64,000 nucleotides of DNA from Humitalea sp038249305. Its GTDB lineage: Bacteria; Pseudomonadota; Alphaproteobacteria; Acetobacterales; Acetobacteraceae. The stretch spans positions 1-64,000 of the forward strand of contig JBBRWI010000001.1 in assembly GCA_038249305.1 (NCBI GenBank). Reading direction: 5' to 3'. The translations under genes and the position numbers were made by a program. Within the stretch, counting starts at the first letter, position 1. Each line of letters opens with the position of its first letter. Positions 8,668 through 17,700 of the stretch are shown here, in pieces. The notes under the pieces are model-generated. The model saw only the letters and a list, made by a program, of their open reading frames with translations. It was not told where the DNA came from and searched no databases.

Positions 8668-8734
8668 GCGCACCCGGGCCATCGAAGGTGATCGAACCAG
8701 CGTGTCCGCCGACCCGTCGCCGCCGTCCACCCGC

Positions 8735-9355
8735 TCAGCGGAGCGCTCGCGCCGGCACGCCGCCCACGCGGGCGCCGTCCGGCACATCGCGCACCACCGC
8801 GGCCCCCGCGCCGACGATGGCATCGCGCCCGATGCTGATGCCCGGGCTTACAGCGCTACCGACGCCCACAAGCGTCCGCGCGCCCACCGTCACATCCCCC
8901 GCCAGCGCGCAGCCCGGGGCAATGTGCGCGGCCTCCCCGATCGCGTTGTCGTGGTCCACCACGGCGCCGGAATTGATGATGCAGAGCCGCCCGACCCGGC
9001 TTGCAGTGCCGACCACCGCCCGGATCAGCACGACCGCCCCCTCGCCCAACGACGCCGAAGCCGCGACATAGGCCGCCGGATGGACCAGCACCGGCAGCGC
9101 AAAACCCGCCGCGGTCAGACGGTCGCCCAGGCGTTGGCGGGCGGCGTTGTCGCCGACCGCGACGAAGGCGCCCGTGATGCCCTCGGCGCGCAGCCGATCC
9201 AGGTCAGCCTCGTCACCCAGGTAACGCAGGCCCAGGTCCCGCCCGGGCGGGGCGGGACCGACCATACCTGCCAGGGCGACCCCGCCCACCGTCCGCAACG
9301 CCTCGACCAGCACCGCGGCGTGCCCGCCCGTGCCCATGATCAAGCAGGGCGGCAT
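8735..9355 (-). CDS. NeuD/PglD-type sugar O- or N-acyltransferase
   Basis: A 206-residue protein. The N-terminal Rossmann-like half starts MPPCLIMGTGGHAAV, the sugar-nucleotide-binding PglD_N type. A left-handed beta-helix follows, built of hexapeptide repeats (VVGTAS RVGRLC IINSGA ... AIVGAG AAVVRD). A likely catalytic His lies in VVDHDNAIGEAAHIAPGC. Such enzymes transfer an acetyl group to an amino or hydroxy sugar used in surface polysaccharides. The ATG at 9355 overlaps the ppa stop by one base (TGATG), so translation is probably coupled. No other glycan genes are nearby, so the acceptor is unknown. Confidence 0.82.
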   Translation of the reverse strand: MPPCLIMGTGGHAAVLVEALRTVGGVALAGMVGPAPPGRDLGLRYLGDEADLDRLRAEGITGAFVAVGDNAARQRLGDRLTAAGFALPVLVHPAAYVAASASLGEGAVVLIRAVVGTASRVGRLCIINSGAVVDHDNAIGEAAHIAPGCALAGDVTVGARTLVGVGSAVSPGISIGRDAIVGAGAAVVRDVPDGARVGGVPARALR

Positions 9356-9888
9356 CAGCCCTTGGTTTTGGCGCGTTCGATGGCGGCCTGGACCAGCTGC
9401 CTTGCTTCCTCCGGGCCGCCCCAGCCCAGCATCTTGACCCACTTGCCAGGCTCGAGATCCTTGTAATGCTCGAAGAAGTGCTGGATCTGCTCGATCGTGA
9501 TCTGCGGCAAGTCAGTATAGGATTTGACGTGCAGGTAACGCTTGGTCAGCGCGTCAGACGGGACCGCGATGATCTTCTCGTCGCCGCCGCCGTCATCCTC
9601 CATCTTCAGGACGCCAACCGGGCGAACATTGATGACTGCGCCCGGAATGATCGGGCGGGTATTGGCCACCAGCACATCGATCGGGTCGCCATCATCCGAC
9701 AGCGTATGCGGCACGAAGCCGTAATTGCCGGGGTAGCGCATGGGCGTGTGCAGGAAGCGGTCCACGAACAGCGTGCCCGCTTCCTTGTTCATCTCGTACT
9801 TGATGGGCTCGCCGCCGATCTGGACCTCGATCACCACGTTCAGGTCCTCGGGTGGGTTCTTGCCGATCGGGATCGCGTCGAGGTTCAT
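9355..9888 (-). CDS. ppa: Inorganic pyrophosphatase
   Basis: A 177-residue soluble family I pyrophosphatase hydrolysing PPi to two phosphates, pulling biosynthetic reactions forward; Mg-dependent and cytosolic. The signature acidic cluster DDGDPIDVLV (metal ligands) is at about residues 66-75. The N-terminal stretch IEVQIGGEPIKYEM and the YPGNYGFVPHT segment are typical. Full-length for the bacterial family. It is followed by the acyltransferase gene in a TGATG overlap. Start ATG 9888. Confidence 0.96.
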   Translation of the reverse strand: MNLDAIPIGKNPPEDLNVVIEVQIGGEPIKYEMNKEAGTLFVDRFLHTPMRYPGNYGFVPHTLSDDGDPIDVLVANTRPIIPGAVINVRPVGVLKMEDDGGGDEKIIAVPSDALTKRYLHVKSYTDLPQITIEQIQHFFEHYKDLEPGKWVKMLGWGGPEEARQLVQAAIERAKTKG

Positions 9889-9979
9889 GCGGAGGTTCCG
9901 GGTTCAGGAGAGATGGCAGCAGGCGCCTTACCGGCCATACCCTGCAACATTCCCCGCCCGTCGCACAGGTGCGGGGCGG

Positions 9980-10636
9980 TCAGCGCCGGACGATCTCCAC
10001 CCGGCGGTTCTCCGCCCGCCCCGCATCGGTCGCATTGCTCGCGACCGGTGCCGCCATCCCGGCGCCGAAGACATCCCCCTCCTGCGGCCGCACCAGCCGC
10101 GCCATCAGGTAGGCCTGGTCGGCCCAGTTGTTGCCGAGCGCGGGTGCGATCGGCACCGCCTCGGCCACCGCGAACCAGAGGTCCGACGCACTGCCGCAGG
10201 CCTCCCGCGCACAGGCGAAGACGATTTCAAAGCCTTGCGCGACCAGCCGTTCCTGATGGTTGCGCAGCACTTCCAGCGCCGAGCGCCCGGCCGCGGCGGG
10301 CAGGTTGTAGGTGATGCGGACCGCGCGGCCGGCGACCGCCAGGCTGTTGCCATCATGCCGGCGGCTGCCCTGCGTGCGCACATCGGCGCTGGTGACGCGG
10401 CCCGAGACCATGCGGAATTCGTCGTAGTCGCGCGCGCGGAAGATGCGGATGACGGTGCCCTGGTAGCGCCCGACCAGCGGGTGATCGCGCGATCCGGCGA
10501 TATCGGCGGCCGCGGCGGATGCGGGGCGGGGCTGTGACTGGGCGGGGGCGGTAGCGAGGGTGAGCAGCACCGCGCCGGCCAACCCCAGGATACGGGGTCC
10601 GTCCGCGTCGTGACAGGGGCAGGATGCCGACACCAC
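9980..10636 (-). CDS. DUF4892-type secreted protein with a truncated OmpA-like tail
   Basis: A 218-residue protein with a signal-like hydrophobic stretch (ILGLAGAVLLTLATAPAQ) and a DUF4892-like body (DHPLVGRYQG, DYDEF, LEVLRNHQERLVAQGFEIVF, CAREACG). In this family the body is usually joined to a peptidoglycan-binding OmpA domain. Here the text passes abruptly from RPQEGDVF to GAGMAAPVASNATDAGRAENRRVEIV, which is the last ~25 residues of an OmpA domain. Most of the domain therefore appears deleted in frame, and peptidoglycan binding is probably lost. The start is one of two adjacent GTG codons (10636/10633). It precedes no obvious operon partner. Confidence 0.68.
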   Translation of the reverse strand: MVSASCPCHDADGPRILGLAGAVLLTLATAPAQSQPRPASAAAADIAGSRDHPLVGRYQGTVIRIFRARDYDEFRMVSGRVTSADVRTQGSRRHDGNSLAVAGRAVRITYNLPAAAGRSALEVLRNHQERLVAQGFEIVFACAREACGSASDLWFAVAEAVPIAPALGNNWADQAYLMARLVRPQEGDVFGAGMAAPVASNATDAGRAENRRVEIVRR

Positions 10637-10657
10637 GACGCACCCGACAAGCCGGCG

Positions 10658-11044
10658 TCAGGCGCTGCGCTCGACCAATTCCACGCGCACGCCCTCGGGG
10701 CTGTCGACAAAGGCGATCCGCACCCCAGGCCGCGCCTGGGTCACCGGCTTGACCAGGGTCGCGCCGTGCCCGTCCAGGATATGGGCCAGGGCCGCGTCGA
10801 TGTCGGTGACCGTCAGGCCGAGGTGCTCGATACCGCGGAACGGCGGCGCCGGCGGGGTCGGCGTGCTGGCCGGGACGGTTTCCAGGAACAGCGACAACCC
10901 GCCGAGGTCGAGCACCACGCGGATGCGATCCTCGATCTCCAGGCGCGCCATCGGCTTGGCGTCCAGCGCCTCGACGAAGAATCGCGCTGCGGTGTCGGGG
11001 TCGGCGCTGCGGATATGCAGGTGGTCGAGTTTGAAGCGCGTCAT
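10658..11044 (-). CDS. VOC (glyoxalase/bleomycin-resistance) family protein
   Basis: A 128-residue single-chain vicinal-oxygen-chelate protein with two beta-alpha-beta-beta-beta halves: LDHLHIRSADPDTAARFF and IEHLGLTVTDIDAALAHI. The candidate metal ligands are the His of LDHLHI, the His of IEHLGL, and the Glu residues near each half-end (FLETV, VELVE). This resembles methylmalonyl-CoA epimerase or glyoxalase-type enzymes, but the length and motifs do not decide between them. ATG 11044 is the family-like start (MTRFKLDHLHI). The long upstream extension of the frame has no support. Confidence 0.75.
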   Translation of the reverse strand: MTRFKLDHLHIRSADPDTAARFFVEALDAKPMARLEIEDRIRVVLDLGGLSLFLETVPASTPTPPAPPFRGIEHLGLTVTDIDAALAHILDGHGATLVKPVTQARPGVRIAFVDSPEGVRVELVERSA

Positions 11045-11102
11045 GCGGGCAGTTCCTCCGGGCGGCAGTGTTCCGTCGCACGGCCGCCTCGGCAAGACCG
11101 CT

Positions 11103-11822
11103 TCAGGCCAGGGGTGCCGCGTCGCGCAGCATCGCCTCGGCGGCCGGCGTCCAGCCCGTGGCGGCATGCAGCACCAGGCCCGGCAGCACCGCATCCGGCC
11201 CGCGCCCGCCGCGCCGGGTTGCCAGGATGACGCGCCGCGCGGCGATGCCCTCGCGCGGCCAGAGCGGGCGCAGGGTTATGCCGCCACCGCCGGCGGCGCG
11301 CAGGGCGGTCGCAGCCTCGGCCCAGCGTGCCGCGGGCAGCACCAGGCTTGCGCTGCCGCCGTGGCGCAGGGGGGCCAGCAACGCCGCGGACCAGGCCGCC
11401 AGCGGCACCTCATCGGCGTGGGTCGCCCCGGCCCGGATCGCGGCCGGCGGCGGTGTGCCGGCGGGCCAATAGGGCGGGTTGGCGGCGGCGTGGTGGAGCA
11501 GCCCCTGGTCGCGCAGCAGCGCCGGGTCGGCGACGTCGCCGCAGACCACCCGCACCCGGTCGGCCCAGCCGTTGCGCGCGGCATTGTCCGCCGCCAGGGC
11601 CGCCAGGCCGGGGTCACGCTCGACCGCCACCACCGACGCCCCGGGCACCCGGGCCAGCAGGCAGAGAAACACCGCCCCCGCGCCGCAGCCCGCATCCAGC
11701 ACCACCTGGCCCGCGCGGGCGGGGATGGCGGCGGCCAGCGCCACCGCGTCCAGCCCCGCCTTCAACCCGCCCGCGGCCTGGACGATCCGGACCCGCCCGC
11801 CGAGCAGGGCGTCGCCGGTCAA
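11103..11822 (-). CDS. TrmN6-type SAM-dependent methyltransferase
   Basis: A 239-residue class I methyltransferase. The SAM-binding motif LDAGCGAGAVFLCLL is at about residues 42-56, the acidic EXD-type end of beta2 is AVERDPG, and NPPYW (about 116-120) marks enzymes that methylate the exocyclic amine of adenine. The closest described group is tRNA1(Val) adenine-37 N6-methyltransferase. The start TTG 11822 overlaps the DUF2007 stop (TTGA), so the two genes are probably translated together. The substrate is inferred from the family and not proven by sequence. Confidence 0.8.
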   Translation of the reverse strand: MTGDALLGGRVRIVQAAGGLKAGLDAVALAAAIPARAGQVVLDAGCGAGAVFLCLLARVPGASVVAVERDPGLAALAADNAARNGWADRVRVVCGDVADPALLRDQGLLHHAAANPPYWPAGTPPPAAIRAGATHADEVPLAAWSAALLAPLRHGGSASLVLPAARWAEAATALRAAGGGGITLRPLWPREGIAARRVILATRRGGRGPDAVLPGLVLHAATGWTPAAEAMLRDAAPLA

Positions 11823-12028
11823 GCGGCCTCCCCAGCCTCACGCAATACACGCAGGGCGGCGTCGTGGTCGTCGTCGATCACGGCAAGCCGGCGTGGGAAG
11901 GCGCCGATGCCGCCCTCCACCGCGCTGATGTGCTGATCGAGCACGATCGCCTCGATTCCCGCATCGCGCAGCAGCGCCTCCAGGAAGGACAGCCGGACGA
12001 TGTCCGAACTCGTTGCCAGTACCCGCAT
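11819..12028 (-). CDS. DUF2007 small protein
   Basis: A 69-residue protein (MRVLATSSDIVRLSFLEALL start) matching the DUF2007 pattern, a compact alpha/beta fold related to PII-like or signal-transducing proteins. Residues VLDQHISAVEGGIGAFP and the RLAVIDDDHDAALRVL ending are typical. ATG 12028 is preferred over longer upstream extensions. It lies directly upstream of, and overlapping, the methyltransferase gene, an arrangement I believe is common in alphaproteobacteria. It is divergent from the prenyl synthase gene, with about 110 bp between. Biochemical role unknown. Confidence 0.8.
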   Translation of the reverse strand: MRVLATSSDIVRLSFLEALLRDAGIEAIVLDQHISAVEGGIGAFPRRLAVIDDDHDAALRVLREAGEAA

Positions 12029-12074
12029 GAACAGCCGCCACCCTCCAGCCCGCCAAACCCTTGATCCGCCAACC

Positions 12075-12103
12075 TTGCTGGCCCGACGCACGGGACGTAT
12101 GTT
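12075..12103 (+). promoter_or_regulatory. Candidate promoter of the polyprenyl synthase gene
   Basis: -35 TTGCTG (12075-12080), 17-nt spacer, -10 TATGTT (12098-12103). It is located in the gap between the divergent DUF2007 and prenyl synthase genes. The match to consensus is moderate. Confidence 0.4.
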
Positions 12104-12138
12104 GCATATAGCGCCCCGCACCACATGTTGCGCCACGG

Positions 12139-13191
12139 GTGCCGGGGGCTCAATCGTCGTTGGATACTTTGCCGCACACATCGCCCGTCGCTGCCTCCCC
12201 CGACCCGGGGCGCGAGGATGCGCTGACCCGCCTGTCGAACCTGGTCGCCGCCGACATGCTGGCGACCAACCGGCTGATCGTGGCCCGCATGGACAGCCCC
12301 GTGGCGCTGATCCCGCAACTGGCGGCGCATCTGGTCGCGGCCGGCGGCAAACGGCTGCGGCCGCTGCTGACGCTCGCGACCGCCAGGCTTTGCGGCTATG
12401 CCGGGGATCGTCAGATCGCGCTGGCCGCCTGCGTCGAGTTCATCCACACAGCGACCCTCCTGCACGATGACGTGGTGGATGAAAGCGCGCTGCGCCGTGG
12501 CCAGCCTTCGGCCAACGCGCTGTTCGGCAACCAGCCATCGGTGCTGGTCGGCGATTTCCTTTTTGCGCGCGCCTTCCAGATCCTGGTCGAGGACGGCAAC
12601 CTCGATGTGTTGCGCATCCTGTCGGCCGCCGCGGCGACGCTGGCCGAGGGCGAGGTGCTGCAACTCGTCACCCAGAACGATCTTGCGACGACCGAGGCGC
12701 AATACCTGGCGGTGGTCGAAGGCAAGACCGCGGCCCTGTTCTCCGCCGCCGCCGAGATCGGCGCGGTGGTGGCCGGCCGGTCGGCGGCCGACCAGGCGGG
12801 GTTGCGCGAATACGGCCGGTCGCTGGGTGTCGCATTCCAGCTTGTGGACGACGCGCTGGACTACGCCGCCGAACAGGATGTGCTGGGCAAGACGGTCGGC
12901 GACGACTTCCGCGAGGGCAAGATCACCCTGCCGGTGCTGATCGCGCTCGCCGCGGCCGACGTGTCGGAACGCGCCTTTTGGGAACGGACCCTGGAACGCC
13001 AGGAGCAGGCCGACGGTGATTTCGCGCAGGCCCAGCAGATCCTGGCACGGCACGATGCGGTCGGACTGACGATCCAACGCGCGCGGGCGTATGGCCGGGT
13101 GGCGGTGCGGGCGCTGGCGCCGTTTCCGGATGGGCCGATCCGCCAGGCGCTGGCCGATACGGTGGCTTTTGCGGTGGAGCGGGCGCGATAG
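12139..13191 (+). CDS. ispB: Long-chain polyprenyl diphosphate synthase (IspB-like)
   Basis: A 350-residue trans-prenyltransferase that condenses isopentenyl diphosphate onto an allylic primer to make the quinone side chain (octa- to decaprenyl). Both aspartate-rich motifs are present: LLHDDVVDES (about residues 111-120) and QLVDDALDY (about 234-242). The KRLRPLL motif of substrate binding is at about 71-77. The start GTG 12139 gives a slightly long N-terminus; TTG 12160 is possible. Chain length cannot be read reliably, though small residues before the first motif suggest a long product. Cytosolic, feeding ubiquinone synthesis. Confidence 0.9.
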   Translation: MPGAQSSLDTLPHTSPVAASPDPGREDALTRLSNLVAADMLATNRLIVARMDSPVALIPQLAAHLVAAGGKRLRPLLTLATARLCGYAGDRQIALAACVEFIHTATLLHDDVVDESALRRGQPSANALFGNQPSVLVGDFLFARAFQILVEDGNLDVLRILSAAAATLAEGEVLQLVTQNDLATTEAQYLAVVEGKTAALFSAAAEIGAVVAGRSAADQAGLREYGRSLGVAFQLVDDALDYAAEQDVLGKTVGDDFREGKITLPVLIALAAADVSERAFWERTLERQEQADGDFAQAQQILARHDAVGLTIQRARAYGRVAVRALAPFPDGPIRQALADTVAFAVERAR

Positions 13192-13587
13192 CCCGCAGCA
13201 GCCCCGCAGCAGCAGGTCGAAGGATAAGCAGCGGGGCATGGCGCGGGCGGGGACGACCGACAGCGCTGGCTACATACCCGCCGAGGCCCCGCCCGATGCA
13301 CCCCGCCGCACCGTGCAACGGCGTCGCCTCGCGCGATGCGCGGCCCCGGCTGCCCCGCACCTATCGACCGGGTTCTGACCTTCAGGGAGAAACGGGCGTT
13401 CGCCCGAGCGAGGTTGGCCGATCCCTGGAATGCCAGCCTGGGCGTGGTTTTGCGGCGTTGGCCCGGCGCCGGGTGGGGCGCGACGATCCCGGTCGAGCGT
13501 TGACCGCCCCGCGGTAGCGCCCCAGATGCATGCAGCGCGTATTGGAACGCCCTGGGATCACCCCACCGTGGCGCGCCGGAAGCATGC
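13192..13587. other. 396-bp intergenic stretch with no gene found
   Basis: It lies between the prenyl synthase gene and the RND adaptor. No ORF here has family-like content. The right end contains ATGCATGC and GCATGCATG about 55 bp apart, immediately before the adaptor start, which may be an operator, but nothing confirms this. No clear terminator or promoter was seen. Confidence 0.5.
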
Positions 13588-14790
13588 ATGTTCGACCGCA
13601 AGATCGCCATCGAGCCCGCAGCGCGGGCATCTGCCGCCCCCTCACCCGTAGCCGCCCCTCGGCGGCGGTGGGGTTGGCTTGTGGCCGGCGTGGTTGCGGC
13701 GGCCGTACTGGTGGCCACGATCCTGGCCGGCGGCTTCCTGCCGCCCTGGTCCGGCGCCGCGCCCCCGGTACCCGAGGCGACCCGCATCCGGCCGCCAGTG
13801 CCCGTGCTGACCGTGGCGCTGGGCGCGGCGGTGACGCGACCGGTGGTGACGACGGTGACGGGCGACGGCTCCGTGGTGGCATGGCAGGAACTGGTGGTGG
13901 GCGCCGAGATCGGCGGTCTGCGGCTGGTGGAGGCACCGGTTGAGGAAGGCCAGGCGGTCCGAGCCGGAGACCTTCTGGCGCGGCTGGATGACAGAGTGCT
14001 GCGCGCCCAGGCCGCGCAGGCGGAAGCCGCCATCCTGGAAGCCGACGCGGCAAGGGACCTCGCGGCCGCCGACCTCGCGCGGTCCGAACAGTTGGTGCGC
14101 AGCCAGAGCGCCTCGGTCCAGGTCACGGAACAGCGCCGCGCCGCGGCGCTACAGGCCGAAGCGCGCCTGGCTGCCGCCCGGGCCCGGCGCGACGAAGTGG
14201 TGGCGCGGCTGGCGCAGACCCGCATCCTGGCGCCCACCGATGGCATAATCGCCAAGGTCAGCGCCCGCATCGGTTCGGTGTCCGCCATGGGACAGGAAAT
14301 GTTCCGCATCCTGCGCGACGGCCGCCTGGAGCTGGATGCCCGGGTGCCCGAACTCGACCTGCCCGGGGTCCAGCCGGGCCAGGCGGTCACGGTGCGGCAC
14401 GGCGACCGCATCATCCAGGCCGAGGTCCGCGCCATCGCCCCGGTCGTGGCGCCGGAGACCCGGCTCGGGGTCGTGCATGTCGCACTGCCACCGGGCTCGG
14501 TATTGCGCCCGGGGATGTTCGCGCGGGCCGAGATCGTGGGTGCGGTGCGGCAGGCCGTGGTGGTGCCGGCCGGCGCGGTGGTGTTCCGCGACGGCGCCTC
14601 GCGCGTTTTCGTGCTGCCTGAAGGCGAGGACCGCGTGCGGCTTCGCCGTCTGACGACTGGCCTGCGCGATGACGGGATGGTGCAGGTCACCGACGGGCTG
14701 CAGCCGGGTGAGCGGGTCGTGGTGGTCGGTGCCGGCTTCCTGGCCGATGGCGACCTGGTGCGCGTCGCCCCCGCCGTGGCGACCCCATGA
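13588..14790 (+). CDS. RND efflux periplasmic adaptor subunit
   Basis: A 400-residue membrane-fusion protein that bridges an inner-membrane RND pump to an outer-membrane channel. One N-terminal membrane anchor (WGWLVAGVVAAAVLVATILAG) is at about residues 29-49. A lipoyl-like half-motif (GLRLVEAPVEEGQAVRAGDLLARLD) follows, then an alanine-rich coiled-coil hairpin (about 140-205), the second lipoyl half (TRILAPTDGIIAKV), a beta-barrel and a membrane-proximal domain. The stop overlaps the pump start (ATGA), so the two are made together. No transcriptional regulator is adjacent. Confidence 0.92.
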   Translation: MFDRKIAIEPAARASAAPSPVAAPRRRWGWLVAGVVAAAVLVATILAGGFLPPWSGAAPPVPEATRIRPPVPVLTVALGAAVTRPVVTTVTGDGSVVAWQELVVGAEIGGLRLVEAPVEEGQAVRAGDLLARLDDRVLRAQAAQAEAAILEADAARDLAAADLARSEQLVRSQSASVQVTEQRRAAALQAEARLAAARARRDEVVARLAQTRILAPTDGIIAKVSARIGSVSAMGQEMFRILRDGRLELDARVPELDLPGVQPGQAVTVRHGDRIIQAEVRAIAPVVAPETRLGVVHVALPPGSVLRPGMFARAEIVGAVRQAVVVPAGAVVFRDGASRVFVLPEGEDRVRLRRLTTGLRDDGMVQVTDGLQPGERVVVVGAGFLADGDLVRVAPAVATP

Positions 14791-17700
14791 CCATCGAGGA
14801 CAAGCACCGCAACATCTCCGGCTGGGCGATCCGCAATCCGGTCGCGACATCCGTGCTGTTCCTGCTGCTGACGATCGCCGGGCTGTTCGCCTATCCGATG
14901 CTGCGGATCAACAACAGCCCGGACATCGACCTGCCCGCCGTGGTCGTGTCCGTCGTGCAGTCCGGCGCAGCCCCTTCGGAACTGGAAAGCCAGGTGACGC
15001 GGCGGGTGGAGGATGCGGTCTCCGGCCTGGGTGACGTCAAGCACATCACCTCCACAATCACCGATGGCAGTTCGACCACCGTCATCGAGTTCGCGCTCGG
15101 CAAGAACATCGACCGCGCAACCAACGACGTGCGCGACAAGATCGCGCAGATCCGCAGCGACCTGCCCGCCGCGATCCGCGACCCGGTGATCACGCGGGTG
15201 GAGGCGACCGGTGGTGCCATCGTCACCTTCACCGTGGCCTCGCCGCGGATGACGGTGGCGGAGCTGAGCTGGTTCGTCGAAGACACCATCGCCAAGTCCA
15301 TGCTGTCGGTTTCGGGCGTCGCGCAGGTCAACCGCATCGGCGGCGTGGCACGGGAAATCCGCGTGGCGCTGCGGCCGGACCGGCTGCTGGCGCTCGGCAT
15401 CACCGCCAACCAGGTCAACGCCCAACTGCGCGAGCAGAACATCAACCTGCCCGGCGGGCGCGGCACGATCGGCGCCGGGGAGCAGACCATACGCACCCTC
15501 GGCTCGGCCACCAGCGTGGCAGGCCTGCGCGAGCGTCCCATCATCCTGCCGAATGGACGCACCGCACGCCTGGGCGAGCTGGCGGAGGTGGAGGATGGCA
15601 CCGCCGAGGTCCGCACCTCCGCCCTGCTGGATGGCCGCCCCGTCGTCGCCTTCGAAATCCTGCGCACCCGCGATTCCTCCGAAGTGCGGGTCGCCGAGGG
15701 CGCCATGGCGCGCGCGCAGGCGATCATGGCGGCGCATCCGGGGGTGGAGATCACCGCCGTCAGCTCCACCGTCACTTTCGTGCTGGCCGGCTACCATGCG
15801 GCGGTCGAGGCGCTGGCGATCGGCGCTGGTCTTGCGATGTTGGTGGTCTACCTGTTCCTGCGCGACTGGCGGGCCACGTTCATCGCCTCCATCGCCATGC
15901 CGTTGTCGCTGATCCCGACCTTCTTCGTCATGCAGATGCTCGGCTTCTCGCTGAACAACGTGACGCTGCTGGGCCTCACGCTGGTGGTGGGCGTGCTGGT
16001 GGACGATGCGATCGTCGAGATCGAGAACATCGTCCGCCACATCCGCAAATCTCCGGGCATCAGCGTCTACCGCGCGGCGCTCGATGCCTCCTCCGAGATC
16101 GGCCTCGCGGTGGTGGCGACGACGGCGACCATTCTGGCGGTGTTCGTGCCGGTGGCCTTCATGCCGGGCATCCCCGGCCAGTTCTTTCGGCAGTTCGGCC
16201 TGACCGTGGCCGCGGCCGTCGCCTTTTCCCTGGTCGTCGCCCGGCTGCTGACGCCGCTGCTCGGCGCGTATCTGCTGAAGCCGCATGATGCGCCGCCGCG
16301 GCCGGATGGCGCCATGGTGCGCGGCTACATGGCGACGTTGGGCTGGTGCCTGCGGCACCGCCGGACGACGCTGGCCGGCGGCGTCTGCTTCTTTGCCTTG
16401 TCGCTGGCCCTGGTGCCGTACATCCCGCGGGATTTCGTGCCCGGTGCCGACCGCGGTCGCGCCTCCATCGCCATCGAGTTGTCGCCCGGTGCCACCTTGT
16501 CGAACACGGAATCGTTGGTGCAGCAGGCGACGCGCATCCTCCAGGCACGGCCCGAAGTCGTCTCCGTCTTCGCCAGCATGGGCACCCAGACCGGCGGCGG
16601 CGGTGGGCCGGGCCTCGGCACCACGACGCGGGCCGGAGATCCGCGCACCGCGAACCTGCTGGTGACGCTGGTGCCACGCACCGAGCGACGGCTGACCCAG
16701 ACGGAGTTCGAGAGCTCCGTCCGCCCGGCGCTTGAGCAACTGCCCGGCGCCCGGGTGCGCTTCGGCGCCGATGGCCAGAGCGGTTCACGCCTGCAGGTCA
16801 CGCTGGTCGGCAATGACAGCGTGGCGCTGACCGAGGCGTCGCGCAGGCTGGAGGAGCAGATGCGCGGCGTGCCCGGCCTGTCCGGGGCCCGCTCCACCGC
16901 CTCCCTCGACCGGCCTGAGTTGCAGATCCTGCCGCGGGAGGCGCGGGCGGCCGAGCTTGGCGTCTCGGTCAGCGCCATCGCCGCGACGGCACGGCTGGCC
17001 ACCATAGGCGATGTGGACCAGGCGCTGGCGCGCTTCACCCTGCCCGACCGGCAGATCCCGATCCGCGTCATGCTCGACCAGCGCGCGCGCAGCGACATCT
17101 CCGCACTGCAGTCCCTGCGGGTCGAGGGTCGCGCCGGCAGAGCGGTGCCGCTGGAGACGGTCGCGGAAATCCGGCACGGCTCCGGCCCTGCGCAGATCAA
17201 CCGCCTGGACCGGCTGCGTCGCGCGACGGTGGAGGCGGAACTGAACGGCATGCCGCTCGGCGACGCCGCAAAGCTGATCGCCGCGCTGCCCGTCATGCAT
17301 GATCTGCCGGCGGGGGTGCGCGAATTGTCCGTCGGCGACAAGGAGATCATGGCGGAGTTGTTCGGCGGCTTCCTGATGGCCCTCGGGGCCGGGGTCCTGC
17401 TGGTCTACCTCGTGCTGGTGCTGCTGTTCGGCGGCTTCCTGCAACCGCTGACCATCATGAGCGCGCTGCCGCTGTCGCTTGGCGGAGCGCTGATGGCGCT
17501 GCTGCTGGCGCAGAAGTCGCTCGGCGTCTCGGCGGTGATCGGCGTGCTGATGCTGATGGGCATCGTGGCCAAGAACTCCATCCTGCTGGTCGAATACGCC
17601 ATCATGATGCGTGCCGAGGGCGCGGGGCGGGTCGAGGCCATCATGGAGGCCGCGCACCAGCGGTCCCGGCCGATCGTGATGACCACCATCGCCATGGTCG

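Noticed and set aside
9951..9978. GC-rich hairpin CCCCGC...GCGGGG between ppa and the DUF4892-type gene
   Set aside because: It has no T-run on either side, so a terminator call is not supported.
13526..13590. Two ATGCATGC-like palindromes upstream of the RND adaptor
   Set aside because: They are short and common enough to arise by chance, and no adjacent regulator gene supports an operator. Mentioned only in the intergenic entry.
12861..16739. 1292-codon minus-strand open frame
   Set aside because: It runs opposite the prenyl synthase and RND genes, whose protein families are clear. Its translation is His/Arg/Gly-rich with no domains, typical of antisense frames in high-GC DNA.
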